This document shows, piece by piece, positions 16,385 to 16,823 of a DNA stretch of 16,823 bases (positions are counted from its first letter, which is position 1; every line of letters starts with the position of its first letter). Where the stretch lies: assembly GCA_039545355.1 (NCBI GenBank), contig BCJJ01000112.1, positions 1 to 16,823 on the forward strand, written 5' to 3'. The stretch comes from Trichosporon coremiiforme. Its lineage: Eukaryota > Basidiomycota > Tremellomycetes > Trichosporonales > Trichosporonaceae. Position numbers and translations under genes: made by a program. The notes under the pieces are model-generated. The model did no database searches, was not told the origin of the DNA, and was given only the letters and a program-made list of their open reading frames with translations.

Positions 16385-16620
16385 CACATCGCACATGAGT
16401 GGACCCTTGAGTAGATGAGTAGACTAGACAAGACGAAGTGGCAGGCGACCATGCATAGCATCTTCAGACGTTCGGACAGCCGCGGCAACCGGCGCCTCGC
16501 TCTCCACCTCCACCCACCGAAATTCCAGACCCTCTATCTCCACCCAATCGCCATCCATGCCCAACGTCCAAAAACCATCTTCTCCGTCCTTCCATGCATA
16601 TGAAGGGCCGCAGAAGAGCG

Positions 16621-16625
16621 AAAAA
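16621..16625 (-). terminator. RNA polymerase III terminator of tRNA-Asp
   Basis: A run of five T on the minus strand, seven bases past the tRNA discriminator base, as expected for pol III termination. Confidence 0.75.
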
Positions 16626-16632
16626 GGAAGAG

Positions 16633-16704
16633 CTTCCTGTCGGAGAATCGAACTCCGATCTCCCGCGTGACAAGCGAGCATACTAGCCGTTATACGAACA
16701 GGAA
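16633..16704 (-). tRNA. tRNA-Asp(GTC): tRNA-Asp (anticodon GTC)
   Basis: A complete intronless cloverleaf on the minus strand. The acceptor stem TTCCTGT/ACAGGAA has seven perfect pairs. The D stem is GTAT/GTAT with G-U pairs, as in yeast tRNA-Asp. The anticodon arm is CTCGC-TTGTCAC-GCGGG with anticodon GTC, and the T arm is CGGAG-TTCGATT-CTCCG. The discriminator base is G, the identity element for Asp. The T arm doubles as the internal B box and the D arm as the A box. Length is 72 bases without CCA. Confidence 0.95.
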
Positions 16705-16823
16705 GGGAAATGGCGCCTTGCGAGCGCTCTGTTGGGATCAGAGACGAATGTTGCCCTATCGACGATGTCAACAGTGGCTCGTCTATGATGCGATTGAAAA
16801 GTGAACTAGAGATGAAGATTCAT

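Overview
The window comes from a GC-rich fungal nuclear genome. It most likely belongs to a basidiomycetous yeast of the Tremellomycetes (Trichosporon/Cutaneotrichosporon/Cryptococcus-like). This is inferred from dense protein-coding genes broken by tiny GT-AG introns (mostly 33-42 nt) with a rigid CTGAC/CTAAC branch site a few bases before the AG, CT-rich leaders, and the gene families present. No species is claimed.

Layout. 71-1976 (-): secreted GH5 endoglucanase with five exons, a repeat linker and a four-cysteine tail domain. 1977-3919: divergent promoter and non-coding DNA. 3920-5249 (+): HSL-like alpha/beta-hydrolase with five exons. 5409-6561 (-): mitochondrial ribosomal protein mS35/Rsm24. 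7045-7482 (-): small Cys-rich, N-glycosylation-rich, probably GPI-anchored protein of unknown function. 8406-11393 (+): Utp12/Dip2 WD-repeat subunit of the SSU processome. 11726-12100 (-): small Ser-rich protein. 12101-13715: mostly non-coding. 13716-14263 (+): a tentative six-exon small gene recognisable only by splicing logic. 14911-16191 (+): BTB/POZ-like protein whose transcript probably carries two further introns downstream of the stop. 16633-16704 (-): tRNA-Asp(GTC) with a pol III terminator.

The most unusual object is at 15500-15859, inside the BTB gene. Between two exons that join perfectly in frame lie nine consecutive intron-like units (37, 42, 36, 38, 38, 39, 39, 33 and 58 nt). 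Each begins GTGAG or GTAAG, nearly all carry a CTGAC/CTAAC-type branch motif, and each ends in AG, with no exon between them. Every internal border reads AG|GTRAG. It looks like a head-to-tail concatemer of complete spliceosomal introns separated by zero-length exons, which could be removed either as one 360-nt intron or by stepwise recursive splicing. A shorter, more degraded object of the same kind may occupy 14030-14158 in the neighbouring small gene.

The genes do not form a pathway. They are an ordinary mixture of housekeeping genes (ribosome biogenesis, mitochondrial translation, tRNA) and secreted or accessory genes, arranged divergently and convergently with short 3' spacers.
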